Source of the DNA: Candidatus Electrothrix aestuarii
GTDB taxonomy: Bacteria; Desulfobacterota; Desulfobulbia; Desulfobulbales; Desulfobulbaceae
Direction: 5' to 3'
Assembly (NCBI GenBank): GCA_032595685.2
Contig: CP159373.1
Coordinates: 331,001 to 395,000, forward strand
Length of the DNA: 64,000 bases
Shown: piece after piece, positions 44,930-54,800 of the stretch
How the letters are laid out: the number at the start of each line of letters is the position of its first letter
Position numbering within the stretch: the first letter of the stretch is position 1
Notes under the pieces: generated by a model
Database searches by the model: none
Seen by the model: only the letters and a program-made list of their open reading frames with translations
What the model was told of the DNA's origin: nothing
Program-made: the position numbers and the translations under genes

Positions 44930-46132
44930 ATGATAAAAGCACCCAGAATCCACGTCATCTTCGCCCTACTTCTTCTCGCTCTCCCCATAGTCCCGCTTGA
45001 GGCCTGGGCGCGCATCAAACTCATCACCCTGCCAATACGAGAACGGGTGGAGATCCAGCTTGATCACCCCCAGGCCACCTTGGTGGAAGAAGAACGCATT
45101 GTTCCGCTGGTCAAGGGCATCAACCAGGTTGATTTTTCCTGGGCCAATACCCGTATCTCTCCTGACTCCCTGATCTTTCGGGTCCTGAATGACCCGGATA
45201 GCCCTGACCAGGCAGTGAAGGTCCTGTCGGTTAGCTATCCCCCCAATGAAAATAGCTTGGTATGGGCTGTTTCCTCCACCCATTCCGGTTCAGCTCAGGT
45301 ACGCATCAGCTATATTCTGGACGGACTGGAGAAAGAGTTCCACTATCGGGCAACCTCCACCCATGATGAAAAAAAGCTTAACCTTGCTCAATACCTCCGC
45401 CTGAAAAATCTAGCCAATGAAGAGTACAAAGAGAGCAGCATCTCAGTTGGTTTCGGAGACCAGCTCACCCGCTCGGTAGGGATTGATGAGACCAAGGACC
45501 TCTTGGTAGCAAGGTACCCCGAGGTCATGGTCCGGAAGACCTACACCGCCGACCTGGCCCAATACGGCTATCTTGATGCGACCAAAAAAAAACTCAAGAT
45601 CCCCATGCACTATGTGCTCAAGAACGACACAGCCAACGGCCTGGGTAAAGCGGCCCTCCCCTTTGGCAAGACCCGCATCTTCCAGGAGGACGGTCATGGC
45701 GGTACCGCTTTTGTGGGTGAGGACTGGGGAAAATTCACGCCCCGGGATGACGAAATGTCCCTCTACTTAGGGGTGGCACGCGATATTGTGGTCAAGCGCA
45801 CCATTGCCCGGAAGGAACGCAAGCGTATTAACGGCAACCTGTATGACTACGACCTGATCGTGAAATATGAGATAGAGAATTTTAAGGAGAGCCCTGTCAC
45901 CCTGGATATCGGCGAAACCCTGCGCGGCCTGCGGGCGGAACTGGGCTATCAAAATCAACGGGATGTCCAGTGGGAACTGGGGCCAGAAACCACCCTCCTT
46001 GGCAAGCCGGACGGAGAAAAAAGTGATGCCGACCACCTGCTCTTCCATGTCGATCTGCCCGCGAAAAAGCCTGAAAGCAAACCGGACAAGCAGATATGCA
46101 AGCTCCATATCCTAATGAAAAACGAATGGTGA
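44930..46132 (+). CDS. DUF4139-type periplasmic protein, first copy
   Basis: 400 residues. A signal peptide (about residues 1-27, cleaved near Ala-Trp-Ala) is followed by two beta-rich regions of the mucoidy-inhibitor-like DUF4139 class: 'VEEERIVPLVKGINQVDFSWANTRI', 'KIPMHYVLKNDTANGLGKAALPFGKTRIFQEDGHGG' and 'KERKRINGNLYDYDLIVKYEIENFKESPVTLDI'. The function is unknown. It is paralogous to the next gene and almost abuts it. Confidence 0.8.
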   Translation: MIKAPRIHVIFALLLLALPIVPLEAWARIKLITLPIRERVEIQLDHPQATLVEEERIVPLVKGINQVDFSWANTRISPDSLIFRVLNDPDSPDQAVKVLSVSYPPNENSLVWAVSSTHSGSAQVRISYILDGLEKEFHYRATSTHDEKKLNLAQYLRLKNLANEEYKESSISVGFGDQLTRSVGIDETKDLLVARYPEVMVRKTYTADLAQYGYLDATKKKLKIPMHYVLKNDTANGLGKAALPFGKTRIFQEDGHGGTAFVGEDWGKFTPRDDEMSLYLGVARDIVVKRTIARKERKRINGNLYDYDLIVKYEIENFKESPVTLDIGETLRGLRAELGYQNQRDVQWELGPETTLLGKPDGEKSDADHLLFHVDLPAKKPESKPDKQICKLHILMKNEW

Positions 46133-46137
46133 TCGCT

Positions 46138-47568
46138 ATGAAAAAAATACTCTTTCTCGCCCTGCTTGTCCTTACGCCTTTTATTATATCCTTCGGCAGC
46201 ACGGCAACAGCACGCAACCTGGATCTCTCAACCGTGCCCAAACGCAACGCGGTGCAACTCACCATCTATAATTCGGAGGACCTGACCCTGGTCCGCGAAA
46301 CACGGGTGGTCAGCTTCAAAAAAGGTATCAACCCCTTGCAATTCTCCTGGGCCAATACCCTGATCGATCCGACCTCAGTGGAATTGACCTTCCCAGGCAA
46401 GGCACACTCCATCCAGGTGCTGGACACCACCTTCCCCCATGACAAACCGCAGATGCTCTATTGGAATGTAGCCAGTGAGCAGGAACAGGAAGCGAAGATT
46501 GAGATCAGCTATTTCACCTCCGGTATCAGCTGGTCTGCCGACTACACCGCCATTGCCAACCCAGAGGAGACCTTCCTGAGCTTGGAGGGCTTTGTCCGGA
46601 TACGCAACCAGTCCGGGGAAGAATATGAAAATGCCCAGGTCCGCCTGGTCGTTGGCAGCATCAATCTGGTAGAAAAGATTGCTGAACTTGCCCAGCTTCC
46701 GCCAGGCAAGGTGGAAGAACTCGAGGAGCAAGTCTTCAAGGGCTATAAGCGCAAGGCAGCCCGACAAATGATGGAGGCACCATTAGAAACTTTCTACGCC
46801 ATCGGATCTTCCAGAAAGGATGAAGTGGCGGAAGAACCCAAAGAGGTAGCCAAAGAGGGGCTGGGAGAATACTTCATCTATACCATCGAAGGCACAGAAA
46901 CCATCCCCAATGGTTGGGCCAAACAACTCCGCAGCTTTGAAGCGGCTAAGGTACCCATTAAGGTGGAATATCGCTACCGCCCCAGGGAATATGGTGACCA
47001 GTTAGTACGGCTCTACCTCCTGGAAAACGAGATAGCATCAGGACTCGGCACAACCCCTCTGCCCAATGGCCGGGTGCAGGTGCTGCGGGCCAATGGACGG
47101 GGTGGTCTCAGCTTCCTCACCTCCCATGCAATCAAATATGTTCCCATCGGAGACCGCATTGAACTCAATCTCGGTGCTGATCCAGAGGTTGTCTTTGAAC
47201 TCATCAGGCTTAAGACCTTCCGGGATAATATCTGGATGCAAGTCAAAGGGGGTAGCATTTATCACAAGGTGGGCAGCAGGGAGCTCCAGCTGGATGTAAA
47301 AAACCGGGTGTCAGGTTGGGATGAACATAAGGAATTCAGTCAACGCATCCGTAATTACACCGGCAAGCCCATCAAGGTGGCTGTGCGCCGCAGTTACAAC
47401 GGCGATGTCACCTTTCGCAGCGAACTGAACCCGAAGCTGCACGATTACAAAACAGTGGAGTTCTCAGCAGAGGTGCCAAAAGCAGGACGGGTTGACCTCA
47501 TCCACGAGATCATCACGAGGAACGGCCATAATGCCAAACAGGATCGGGTGAAGCTGGAAAAGAGGTAA
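46138..47568 (+). CDS. DUF4139-type periplasmic protein, second copy
   Basis: 476 residues from the ATG at 46138, which begins a clear signal peptide; an upstream frame to 46096 overlaps the previous gene. It has the same architecture as the first copy ('ETRVVSFKKGINPLQFSWANTLIDPTSVEL', 'YFTSGISWSADYTAI', 'LENEIASGLGTTPLPNGRVQVLRANGRGG'). A charged coiled segment lies near residues 190-250. The two copies probably form a heteromeric envelope complex. Confidence 0.82.
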   Translation: MKKILFLALLVLTPFIISFGSTATARNLDLSTVPKRNAVQLTIYNSEDLTLVRETRVVSFKKGINPLQFSWANTLIDPTSVELTFPGKAHSIQVLDTTFPHDKPQMLYWNVASEQEQEAKIEISYFTSGISWSADYTAIANPEETFLSLEGFVRIRNQSGEEYENAQVRLVVGSINLVEKIAELAQLPPGKVEELEEQVFKGYKRKAARQMMEAPLETFYAIGSSRKDEVAEEPKEVAKEGLGEYFIYTIEGTETIPNGWAKQLRSFEAAKVPIKVEYRYRPREYGDQLVRLYLLENEIASGLGTTPLPNGRVQVLRANGRGGLSFLTSHAIKYVPIGDRIELNLGADPEVVFELIRLKTFRDNIWMQVKGGSIYHKVGSRELQLDVKNRVSGWDEHKEFSQRIRNYTGKPIKVAVRRSYNGDVTFRSELNPKLHDYKTVEFSAEVPKAGRVDLIHEIITRNGHNAKQDRVKLEKR

Positions 47569-47601
47569 TATCTTCTCCGCTCACGAAAAGATACCGCAGA
47601 A

Positions 47602-47648
47602 TGACAGGCAGGGTGTTCGCACTTCGTACCGGATATCAATGCCTGTCA
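47602..47648 (+). terminator. Long inverted repeat after the DUF4139 pair
   Basis: TGACAGGCA (47602-47610) pairs with TGCCTGTCA (47640-47648) across a 29-base loop; no T run follows. Termination is only possible. Confidence 0.4.
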
Positions 47649-47713
47649 CCCCTTCACCCTCCCTGCTTCTCCAGGAAAAACATAGAGAATGCTCCTTAAA
47701 AAACCATTCCTAT

Positions 47714-47804
47714 GCCGTACTACGAGCACTCCCTATGCTTTTTATAAGATAGGGAAAGGCCGTACTACGAGCATTCCCTATGTCTTGTTACGAGATAGGG
47801 AAAG
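47714..47804 (+). repeat. Two tandem 45/46-bp hairpin repeats
   Basis: Units at 47714-47758 and 47759-47804 each begin GCCGTACTACGAGCA and fold through TCCCTAT/ATAGGGA. The second ends in a T5 run (47806-47810) and can act as a terminator. Confidence 0.65.
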
Positions 47805-47878
47805 GTTTTTCTGTAAGCACTACCGACGCCATACAACAGCCTAGATTTACGAAAAATCTGCTCGCCGACTAAAGAATT

Positions 47879-47907
47879 TTGACGAAACCTGTAATTTCCC
47901 GTATACT
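47879..47907 (+). promoter_or_regulatory. Near-consensus sigma-70 promoter
   Basis: TTGACG (47879-47884), 17-bp spacer, TATACT (47902-47907). It would start a transcript about 430 nucleotides before the ModA-like gene. Confidence 0.65.
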
Positions 47908-47913
47908 GTGCGA

Positions 47914-48342
47914 GTTATTTTGCAGAACCATCTTATGAACACACCAACACATATGACCGCTTTCTTATACTTTTCTTACTGACTGTGCCGCAAGGAGCCG
48001 CCCCGGGTAGGGTGGACGAATCACAGGCGCATATCCCTCTCCTCTTCCTGAGCTAACTCTCCCAGAGTTTCAGCCCTTCAAGAAGCCGTAGATGAGATCT
48101 CGCCTGTTCTTTGCAGGCCCATCAAGGTTATTGAAGGATTGAAACGGCCCTTTCTGTTTCATCCATTTTCAGCTGCTATTCACGACAACAGGATCAACAA
48201 GGAGAGTTACGCCCTTGCGTTGAGACGAACTGTTCCCACCTTACTCGTTTCTTCACACTACAAGCGAGCCAAACGACTCCCCTTGTTCTCCTGAACATCC
48301 AGCTGAGCACCGTTGAACATCTGAATAAAAGAAGAGAGAAGT
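47914..48342 (+). other. Long leader region before the ModA-like operon
   Basis: About 430 nucleotides with GC-rich, foldable segments: around 47990-48040, and a GCCTG/CAGGC stem near 48104-48120. A 15-codon frame at 47935-47982 could be a leader peptide, although it has no clear ribosome-binding site. I recognise no known riboswitch, including no molybdenum-cofactor motif. Confidence 0.35.
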
Positions 48343-49206
48343 ATGGTTGCAAGGAGTAACTCGACCAACGGACAACGAAGAGATTTCCTGAAAACTGCCG
48401 GAGCCGCCATGCTGGCCAGTGCAATTCCCTGGAGTCAGGCCAAAGCCAACGAATTTGCTGGACAGAGCCTCCAGGTTTGGTCCTGCGGTGGTTTAGCAGA
48501 GGCATTTATGCAGGCCAATGCACTGTACGAGGAAAAAACCGGCATCACCATCAGCTATACTGGGGCCTTTGCTGCGGCCCTGGGCAAGTCCCTCCTGGCC
48601 AATGGCCGGACAGAGGTCTTTGCCGGACGGGTTTTGGAACTGGCTCAGAAGCTCCGCTCTGCGGGCAAGATGGTCTTTTTCAAGCCCCTTTGCTTCACCC
48701 AGTACGTCATGATCACCCCTAAGGGGAATCCAGCCGGGATCAACACGATCCAGGATCTGGCCCGCCCCGGTGTCAAGGTGGTGCTGGCCCCGGATGCCTC
48801 ACCGCCTGGCGGGGCAGCGGTGCTCAAACTGCTGGAAAAGACCGGGGTGAAAGATGCAGCCCTGGCCAATACCGTGGTTCAAGGTTCCTGCGTGCAGGAA
48901 ATTATGACAAGTGTCATTGATGGTACCGGCGATGTGGCTGTGGTGGAAAAACGCCTGACCCGGATTCCGAATTTCCTGGGACAAACTGAGGTTGTCCCCC
49001 TACCAGACAACCAACAACCGCCTCCTCCCCTGCCCTTTACCATCGGCATGATGGAGGATGCCCAGAATCCTGACGTAGCCCGTGACTATATAGCCTTTAT
49101 CCTCTCGGAACAGGGACAGGCCTGCTTTGAACGACAGGGATTTATCCCGGCCCTCTCTGCCAGGGGACAGGAGTTGGTTGAAAAACTAGGGGTGAAAGAT
49201 GCCTGA
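48343..49206 (+). CDS. Tat-exported ModA-like substrate-binding protein
   Basis: 287 residues. The start holds a twin-arginine signal ('RRDFLKTAGAAMLASA') suggesting export folded or with a cofactor. The rest is a periplasmic binding protein of the molybdate/tungstate type ('LQVWSCGGLAEAFMQANALYEEKTGITISYTGAFAAALGKSLLANG', 'GDVAVVEKR', 'ARDYIAFILSEQGQACFERQGFIP'). Strikingly, no ModB or ModC gene follows; instead a polyferredoxin overlaps by eight bases. It may be a sensor or carrier for an oxyanion or another ligand rather than a transporter part. Confidence 0.85.
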   Translation: MVARSNSTNGQRRDFLKTAGAAMLASAIPWSQAKANEFAGQSLQVWSCGGLAEAFMQANALYEEKTGITISYTGAFAAALGKSLLANGRTEVFAGRVLELAQKLRSAGKMVFFKPLCFTQYVMITPKGNPAGINTIQDLARPGVKVVLAPDASPPGGAAVLKLLEKTGVKDAALANTVVQGSCVQEIMTSVIDGTGDVAVVEKRLTRIPNFLGQTEVVPLPDNQQPPPPLPFTIGMMEDAQNPDVARDYIAFILSEQGQACFERQGFIPALSARGQELVEKLGVKDA

Positions 49207-49972
49207 GAAAAAGAAAAGTCGTCTGATCCTGTTTCGCCGTACGGTGCAGGGCGGTATGCTCCTGCTGCTCGGCCAATGGTCTTTTTATGGGGTTTTCCGG
49301 TGCCCCTTTGCCGTGCCCTTTATCAACTGCCAGGGCTGCCCGGTCATCACCTGCTGGGGCAGGATTACCAGCCTGTTCTGGGGCTTCTGGCTTTCCCTGC
49401 CCATCATCGGCCTGCTTTTCGGTCGGGCCTTTTGCGGCTGGGGCTGCCCTGGAGGATTAATTGCTCAGCTCTCTGCCAAGGTGGCGCCGTTCAAGCTCAC
49501 TGGTCACACATTCAACCGCCTTGCGCCTTATGGAAAATACCTGGCCCTGCTTACGGTTCTGGTACTCTGGCTCGTATTGAACAATCCGCGCTGGGCAATA
49601 CCGATCCGAATCGGCGAGTTCATGAACTCCATCCACCTGACCTTTGAACACGCAAATACCGCCTGGTTGATCCGCAGCCTGACGGTGCTCGCTTTTCTCG
49701 CTGCCGGGCTCATCTTCTCCAATCTCTGGTGCCGGATTGCCTGCCCCACTGGCGGCTTGCTGGAGCTGTTCAGGCGTCCGGCCCTTTTCAGCTTCTACAC
49801 CACCGAACAATGCAACAACTGCAATGCCTGTCAAGGTGCCTGCGACATGGGAACCCGACCGGCAGAAAGCAACTGCACCAACTGCGGGGACTGCCAAAGC
49901 GCCTGTCCCCGCAACGCGATTCAATTCGGGCGTCCAAAGCCCAAGAATAAAAATAGAACAACTCAAAAATAA
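49199..49972 (+). CDS. NapH/MauN-like membrane 4Fe-4S protein
   Basis: 257 residues with four to five membrane helices and the NapH-like cysteine signatures: 'INCQGCPVITCWG', 'FCGWGCPGG' and 'CRIACPTGG'. Two classical [4Fe-4S] motifs lie at the C-terminus ('CNNCNACQGACDMG' and 'CTNCGDCQSACPRNA'). Members pass electrons from quinols to periplasmic or membrane enzymes. Overlaps the ModA-like gene, so the electron acceptor may belong to the same system. Confidence 0.9.
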   Translation: MPEKKKSRLILFRRTVQGGMLLLLGQWSFYGVFRCPFAVPFINCQGCPVITCWGRITSLFWGFWLSLPIIGLLFGRAFCGWGCPGGLIAQLSAKVAPFKLTGHTFNRLAPYGKYLALLTVLVLWLVLNNPRWAIPIRIGEFMNSIHLTFEHANTAWLIRSLTVLAFLAAGLIFSNLWCRIACPTGGLLELFRRPALFSFYTTEQCNNCNACQGACDMGTRPAESNCTNCGDCQSACPRNAIQFGRPKPKNKNRTTQK

Positions 49973-50002
49973 ACCAATGAACCACAAACAAAAGGAGTAG
50001 CA

Positions 50003-51694
50003 ATGAGGAAGAAAATCGCATTACTCACCCTGCTGTTCTCTGCCCTGTCTGTTGCAGGGGCATGGGGAAAAACAGCCTCCGGGGTCATCATGATGGACGT
50101 GAATCTGTCCCAGCATGCCCAGGACAAGGAAGTCCAGCTCTGGCTCCCGTATCCTGAGTCAGATGATGATCAAACCATCAGCAACATCTTCATGCATGGA
50201 GACTATGCCGAAGCAAAGGTCTATCGTGATAAGGTCTTCAATACCCCCATGCTCTATGCCCGCTGGGACAAGGATGTCACCAACAGAAAACTCACTCTCT
50301 CCTTCCAGGCAGAGCGCAAGGAAGTCACCCGCCCGGAGTTCCCTGCAAAGGAAGCTGACTGGAATCCAGAAGACTTTGCCAAATATCTCGCCCCGACCAA
50401 GCTGGCCCCCCTTGATGGAGAGGTCAAAAAACTGTCTGACGAGATCACCAAGGGCAAGACCACAGTGTTAGAAAAAGCCAAGGCCATCTATGACTGGACC
50501 GTAGAAAATACCTTCCGTGATCCGGAAACCAGAGGTTGTGGCGAGGGAGATGTCTGCAAGCTTCTGAAAAGGCCTGGTGGAAAATGTGCAGATATCAGCT
50601 CAGTCTATGTTGCCTTGGCCCGTGCTGCTGGCGTCCCCTGCCGTGAAATTCTCGGCATTCGTATGGGGAAAAAAGAAGTACAGGATATCACCTCCTGGCA
50701 GCATTGCTGGGCAGAGTTCTACCTGCCCGGTTATGGCTGGGTTGCAATTGATCCGGCTGATGTACGCAAAAAAATGCTCGTGGAAAAACTGGAGCTGAAC
50801 GATCCCAAGACCGAGGCATACCGGGAATACTTCTGGGGTGGACTTGATCCTTTCCGCGTCAAACTGGGTGAGGGCCGAGATCTGGTGCTGAATCCGCCTC
50901 AACACGGCAAGCCGGTGAACTACCTTATGTATCCCTTTGCTCAGGTCGGCGAAGATACCCTGGACTGGCTTGCTCCGGCAAAATTCAGCTACACCATCAG
51001 CTATCATCAGATTCACCAGGATGGCTACGCCCTGATTGATACCGCCAGCCTGAAAAAGCTCCTTGATATGGAACCGGCTGACCTGCTGGTCGTGGATGCA
51101 CGTAATCCAGAGGAATATGAGGAGGTTCATATCAAGGGCGCGATCAACGTGCCGCAGAAAAAATTCAAGAAATATGCAGATCTTCTGCCCAAGGAGAAAT
51201 CGGCCCGGATTATCTTTTACTGCAACGGCATAAAATGCGGAAAAAGCCGCAAAGCCGCAAAAGCCGCTTTAGAGATGGGCTACAAACGTATCTTTGTCTA
51301 TGCCGAGGGCATGCCGGTCTGGGAAGAAGCAGGAATGCCCATCTATGCCGGACCGGATTACGAGAAGCGAATCGAAACAGATAAACTCTCTCCGGCGGAA
51401 CTGAACACCCTTATCGAGAGCAAGGCTGACACCTTTACCGTGGTTGATGTGCGGGATCCGGAGGAGTTCAAGAAGGGACATGTTCCCGGCGCGATCAATA
51501 TCCCTTCCCCCACCTTTGCCTCTCAGTCCGAGGTATTGGACAAAGACAAGCAGATCATCGTCTATTGCAGCGGTGGCGGTCGAAGCTATAACGCCTATCG
51601 TAAGCTGATGAAGCTGGGGTATAAAGATATCCGTCAGGCAATTTTCTTTGATTGGCAGGAGGCGGGTTTGCCGGTGGAGAAGTCTGAGGAGTAG
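50003..51694 (+). CDS. Periplasmic transglutaminase-like protein with two rhodanese domains
   Basis: 563 residues. Signal peptide (1-22). Residues ~140-260 are a transglutaminase/cysteine-protease-like fold with Cys in 'GGKCADIS' (about 194), His in 'WQHCWAEFYLPGYG' (about 233) and Asp in 'VAIDPADV' (about 250). Then come rhodanese domain 1 (about 355-445, active loop 'YCNGIKCGKS') and domain 2 (about 460-560, loop 'YCSGGGRSY'). Both loops keep the persulfide Cys. It suggests sulfur transfer combined with peptide hydrolysis or amide chemistry in the periplasm. Terminated by the hairpin at 51730. Confidence 0.88.
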   Translation: MRKKIALLTLLFSALSVAGAWGKTASGVIMMDVNLSQHAQDKEVQLWLPYPESDDDQTISNIFMHGDYAEAKVYRDKVFNTPMLYARWDKDVTNRKLTLSFQAERKEVTRPEFPAKEADWNPEDFAKYLAPTKLAPLDGEVKKLSDEITKGKTTVLEKAKAIYDWTVENTFRDPETRGCGEGDVCKLLKRPGGKCADISSVYVALARAAGVPCREILGIRMGKKEVQDITSWQHCWAEFYLPGYGWVAIDPADVRKKMLVEKLELNDPKTEAYREYFWGGLDPFRVKLGEGRDLVLNPPQHGKPVNYLMYPFAQVGEDTLDWLAPAKFSYTISYHQIHQDGYALIDTASLKKLLDMEPADLLVVDARNPEEYEEVHIKGAINVPQKKFKKYADLLPKEKSARIIFYCNGIKCGKSRKAAKAALEMGYKRIFVYAEGMPVWEEAGMPIYAGPDYEKRIETDKLSPAELNTLIESKADTFTVVDVRDPEEFKKGHVPGAINIPSPTFASQSEVLDKDKQIIVYCSGGGRSYNAYRKLMKLGYKDIRQAIFFDWQEAGLPVEKSEE

Positions 51695-51729
51695 GATTTG
51701 CTCTGTTTCTCCCGGAGAAGTAAAAAAGA

Positions 51730-51762
51730 GCCGGGGCAGCTTTGATGCTGTCCCGGCTTTCT
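51730..51762. terminator. Bidirectional terminator between convergent genes
   Basis: AGCCGGGGCAGC pairs with GCTGTCCCGGCT, followed by TTTCTT on the plus strand and TTTTTTAC on the minus strand. It ends the transglutaminase operon and may serve the FG-GAP-like gene. Confidence 0.8.
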
Positions 51763-51803
51763 TCAGACAAAGAGGTTGTAGAATGCGTCAGTCCGTTAGT
51801 CCC

Positions 51804-54800
51804 TCAGCCTTTTTGTAGCAGTAACAGGTACACCGCTGGCAATACCCCTCCCCTCATACTCCACCCCGTTCCACGGGGTGCATTTCGTACAGTGGGATCA
51901 TATGCCCCTTCTTTGGGATCTGTCTCACCATTCAGGCTATTAAGGTACTCCTGCAAATCCGTATATCCGTCACGGTCATAGTCCGTTGTCGCATCAGCTG
52001 TAGTTAGGGCGCCGAAGTATTGCATCTCCCAGGCATCGTCAATACCATCCTCGTCACTGTCTAACTCCCTAAAAATGGCAATCACGGTACAGTCAGTAGA
52101 AGCCGGAGCAATGGTATAGGTATTATCGACCAGGGAACCACCACAGCCCTCCACCTGCTCAATCGCATATCCTCCCAGAGGCATGATCGTAAAACCTATG
52201 GCTGCTCCGTGGGCAAGCACCTGTGGGGTACCAGGACTGATGCTGCCGCCTGTGCCAGCTGAAGGAGTGATGATGTACTCGTCGCAAACATCGCCAATGC
52301 CGTCGTTGTCGGAATCTGCTTGGTCGGGGTTATCTACGAGCGGACAATTATCTTGTCCATCAATGATACCGTCATTATCGTTGTCATCGTCACAGGCATT
52401 ACCGATCCAGTCATTATCGACATCACTCTGATCTGGATTAGGTATCAAAGGACAATTATCTTCCCATGCAGTAACTCCGTCCCCATCAATATCGTCGCAA
52501 GTACAAATACCATCAATTTGGTTAAAAACACGAACTGATCCTGCATCAGTACCGATTTCGTCATCACCTGGAAATCCCGCCCAAATAATGCCGTCATCTA
52601 CGGCTACAGCACTGCCGAAATATTCATACCCTCCTATGATATTACTGGGGGCTGTTATTTTCTGCTGTTGTTTCCAGACAGTATCCTCGGGACAGGAACG
52701 AGTAAAGATATAGATTGACCCAGGTTGCTCTCTCCAATAGGAACTATAAGGAGAGCCGACCACGATGATATCTTTATTGACAGCAACTGCTCTCCCTGAA
52801 TCTTCACCGGAATACTCATCATATATCAATTTCTGTTGATATACCCAGGCCGTACCCAAACGGACAAAAATATTCACTGCATCGGAGGAACCAATAACCA
52901 GGGTATCACCATACAGTGAGACGGCTCCTCCGAAATTGGTTATTTTCTGCTGCAAATACCAAACGTCAGTTGAAAGACTGAAGGGATACACAACATCCGG
53001 GAACAAGGATATATCACCGTCGAAACAAGCAGAGGTATTCGGGAACGGGGTTACAAGAGTATCATCGGTATTATAATGGGAACGGGCATAGACATGAACA
53101 CCATCAGGAAATGAAACAACAAGTGTACCTTTTTCCAAGGCTACCTCTGGTTCGCCCAGACCACCATAGAAATAACTATCTCCATCAACTGCAATCTCCT
53201 GCTGAAGTTCCCAACGCCACATTATATCAGCTTCTATAGGCCCTTGTACAAAACCTGAACGTGTAAATATATAAACTAAAGAAACAAAGTTACCACCTTC
53301 ATATCGTACAGCAGGGACTGCAAGGGTATCTCCATCAACTGCCAGTGAAAAAAAACCAAAAGGATGGATCGTGGCATCATCAACGGCAAGTTGCTGCTCC
53401 AGCACCCACATATTTTCCGATCTTACAAAAATATAAACAGAATTAAGAGACAATGAGCCGATTGCTATGGTATCACCATTTAAAGAAACAGCACTGCCAA
53501 AACCATCATGTTCCATACCATCTGGCGCAACGAGTCTCTGTTGATAAACCCATGTATTGTCAGATCGGGTATAAATATAAGCAGCGCCAGCAGCAGCGAA
53601 TTCATCACCAGAAAAACCTTCATTATAAAAATCTCCCGGAGAACCGACAACAGCAGTATCCCCATCAATTGATACGGAGAAACCGAATTTTTCCAAAGCG
53701 TCACCGCCTTCACTCAATAAATTTTGCACTGTTTCTGGATTAAAACTGCACACCACATCAGAATCACAGATATTTCCTATCCCGTCTTCGTCTCTATCTC
53801 TCTGGGTTGGATTTGCTGTCAGCGGACAATTATCCTGTTCGTTGCCAACTCCATCAGCGTCCATATCGCAATCGCAGATGTCACCGAACCCATCGTTATC
53901 CATATCTTTCTGGTCCGGGTTGTATGTCGCGGGACAGTTGTCGATATAATCATAAACTTCATCCGCGTCGCTATCACTATCCTGCTCATCAGGACGTGGG
54001 TCACAAGCATCACCTATGCTGTCGCCGTCTGTATCAACCTGATCAGGATTTACGTCCAGCGGGCAGTTGTCCTGATCATCAATGATGCTATCATTATCCG
54101 TATCGCAGGCGCCACCTTGTCCATAAAAATAAACATATCCGACATCAGTGAAAAAGGGGAAACCTATCACAATATTTCCACCATCTACAGATACTGAAAA
54201 ACCAAATTTTCCTTGTTCGCCATAGTCAGGTACCAACTTCTCCTGCTGAGTCCAGACATCACCAGAACGGGTAAAAACATAAGCAGAGCTTCCACCGCCA
54301 ATAACGGCGGTGTCTTTGTCCAGAGACACTTGTTCACCTTCACCAAAAAGACCATATTCACGTGGATCAGATATTTGTGGATAAGCAATACGCTGCTGTA
54401 GACTCCACTCATTATCAAAACGAGTAAAAACGTAAGCTGTTCCGCTGCTGCTATTCTCATTATAGATTGATGCTCCGACCAACAAGGTATCACCAGACAA
54501 TGACACTGAAGAACCAAATAAATCCCATCCAGTAGCATCTGGACAAAGAATCTTTTGCTGCTGATTCCATACTTCACCTGTACGAGTATAGACGTAAGCC
54601 GCACCGGTATTCTCTCCACTATCATCGTCCAACATGGCACCAAATACTATAGTTTCTCCGTCTATAGATACAGAACTACCAAAAGACTCTTCGGACCCAG
54701 CAACAGCAATCTCTTGCTGCAATCTCCAAACACCAGCAGACCGAACAAAGACATAAGCAATTCCATAATCATAATCAAGAACTGCCCGACTCCCTCCTAC

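Noticed and set aside
47990-48060. Molybdenum-cofactor or cobalamin riboswitch
   Set aside because: The GC-rich segment lacks the conserved boxes of these classes.
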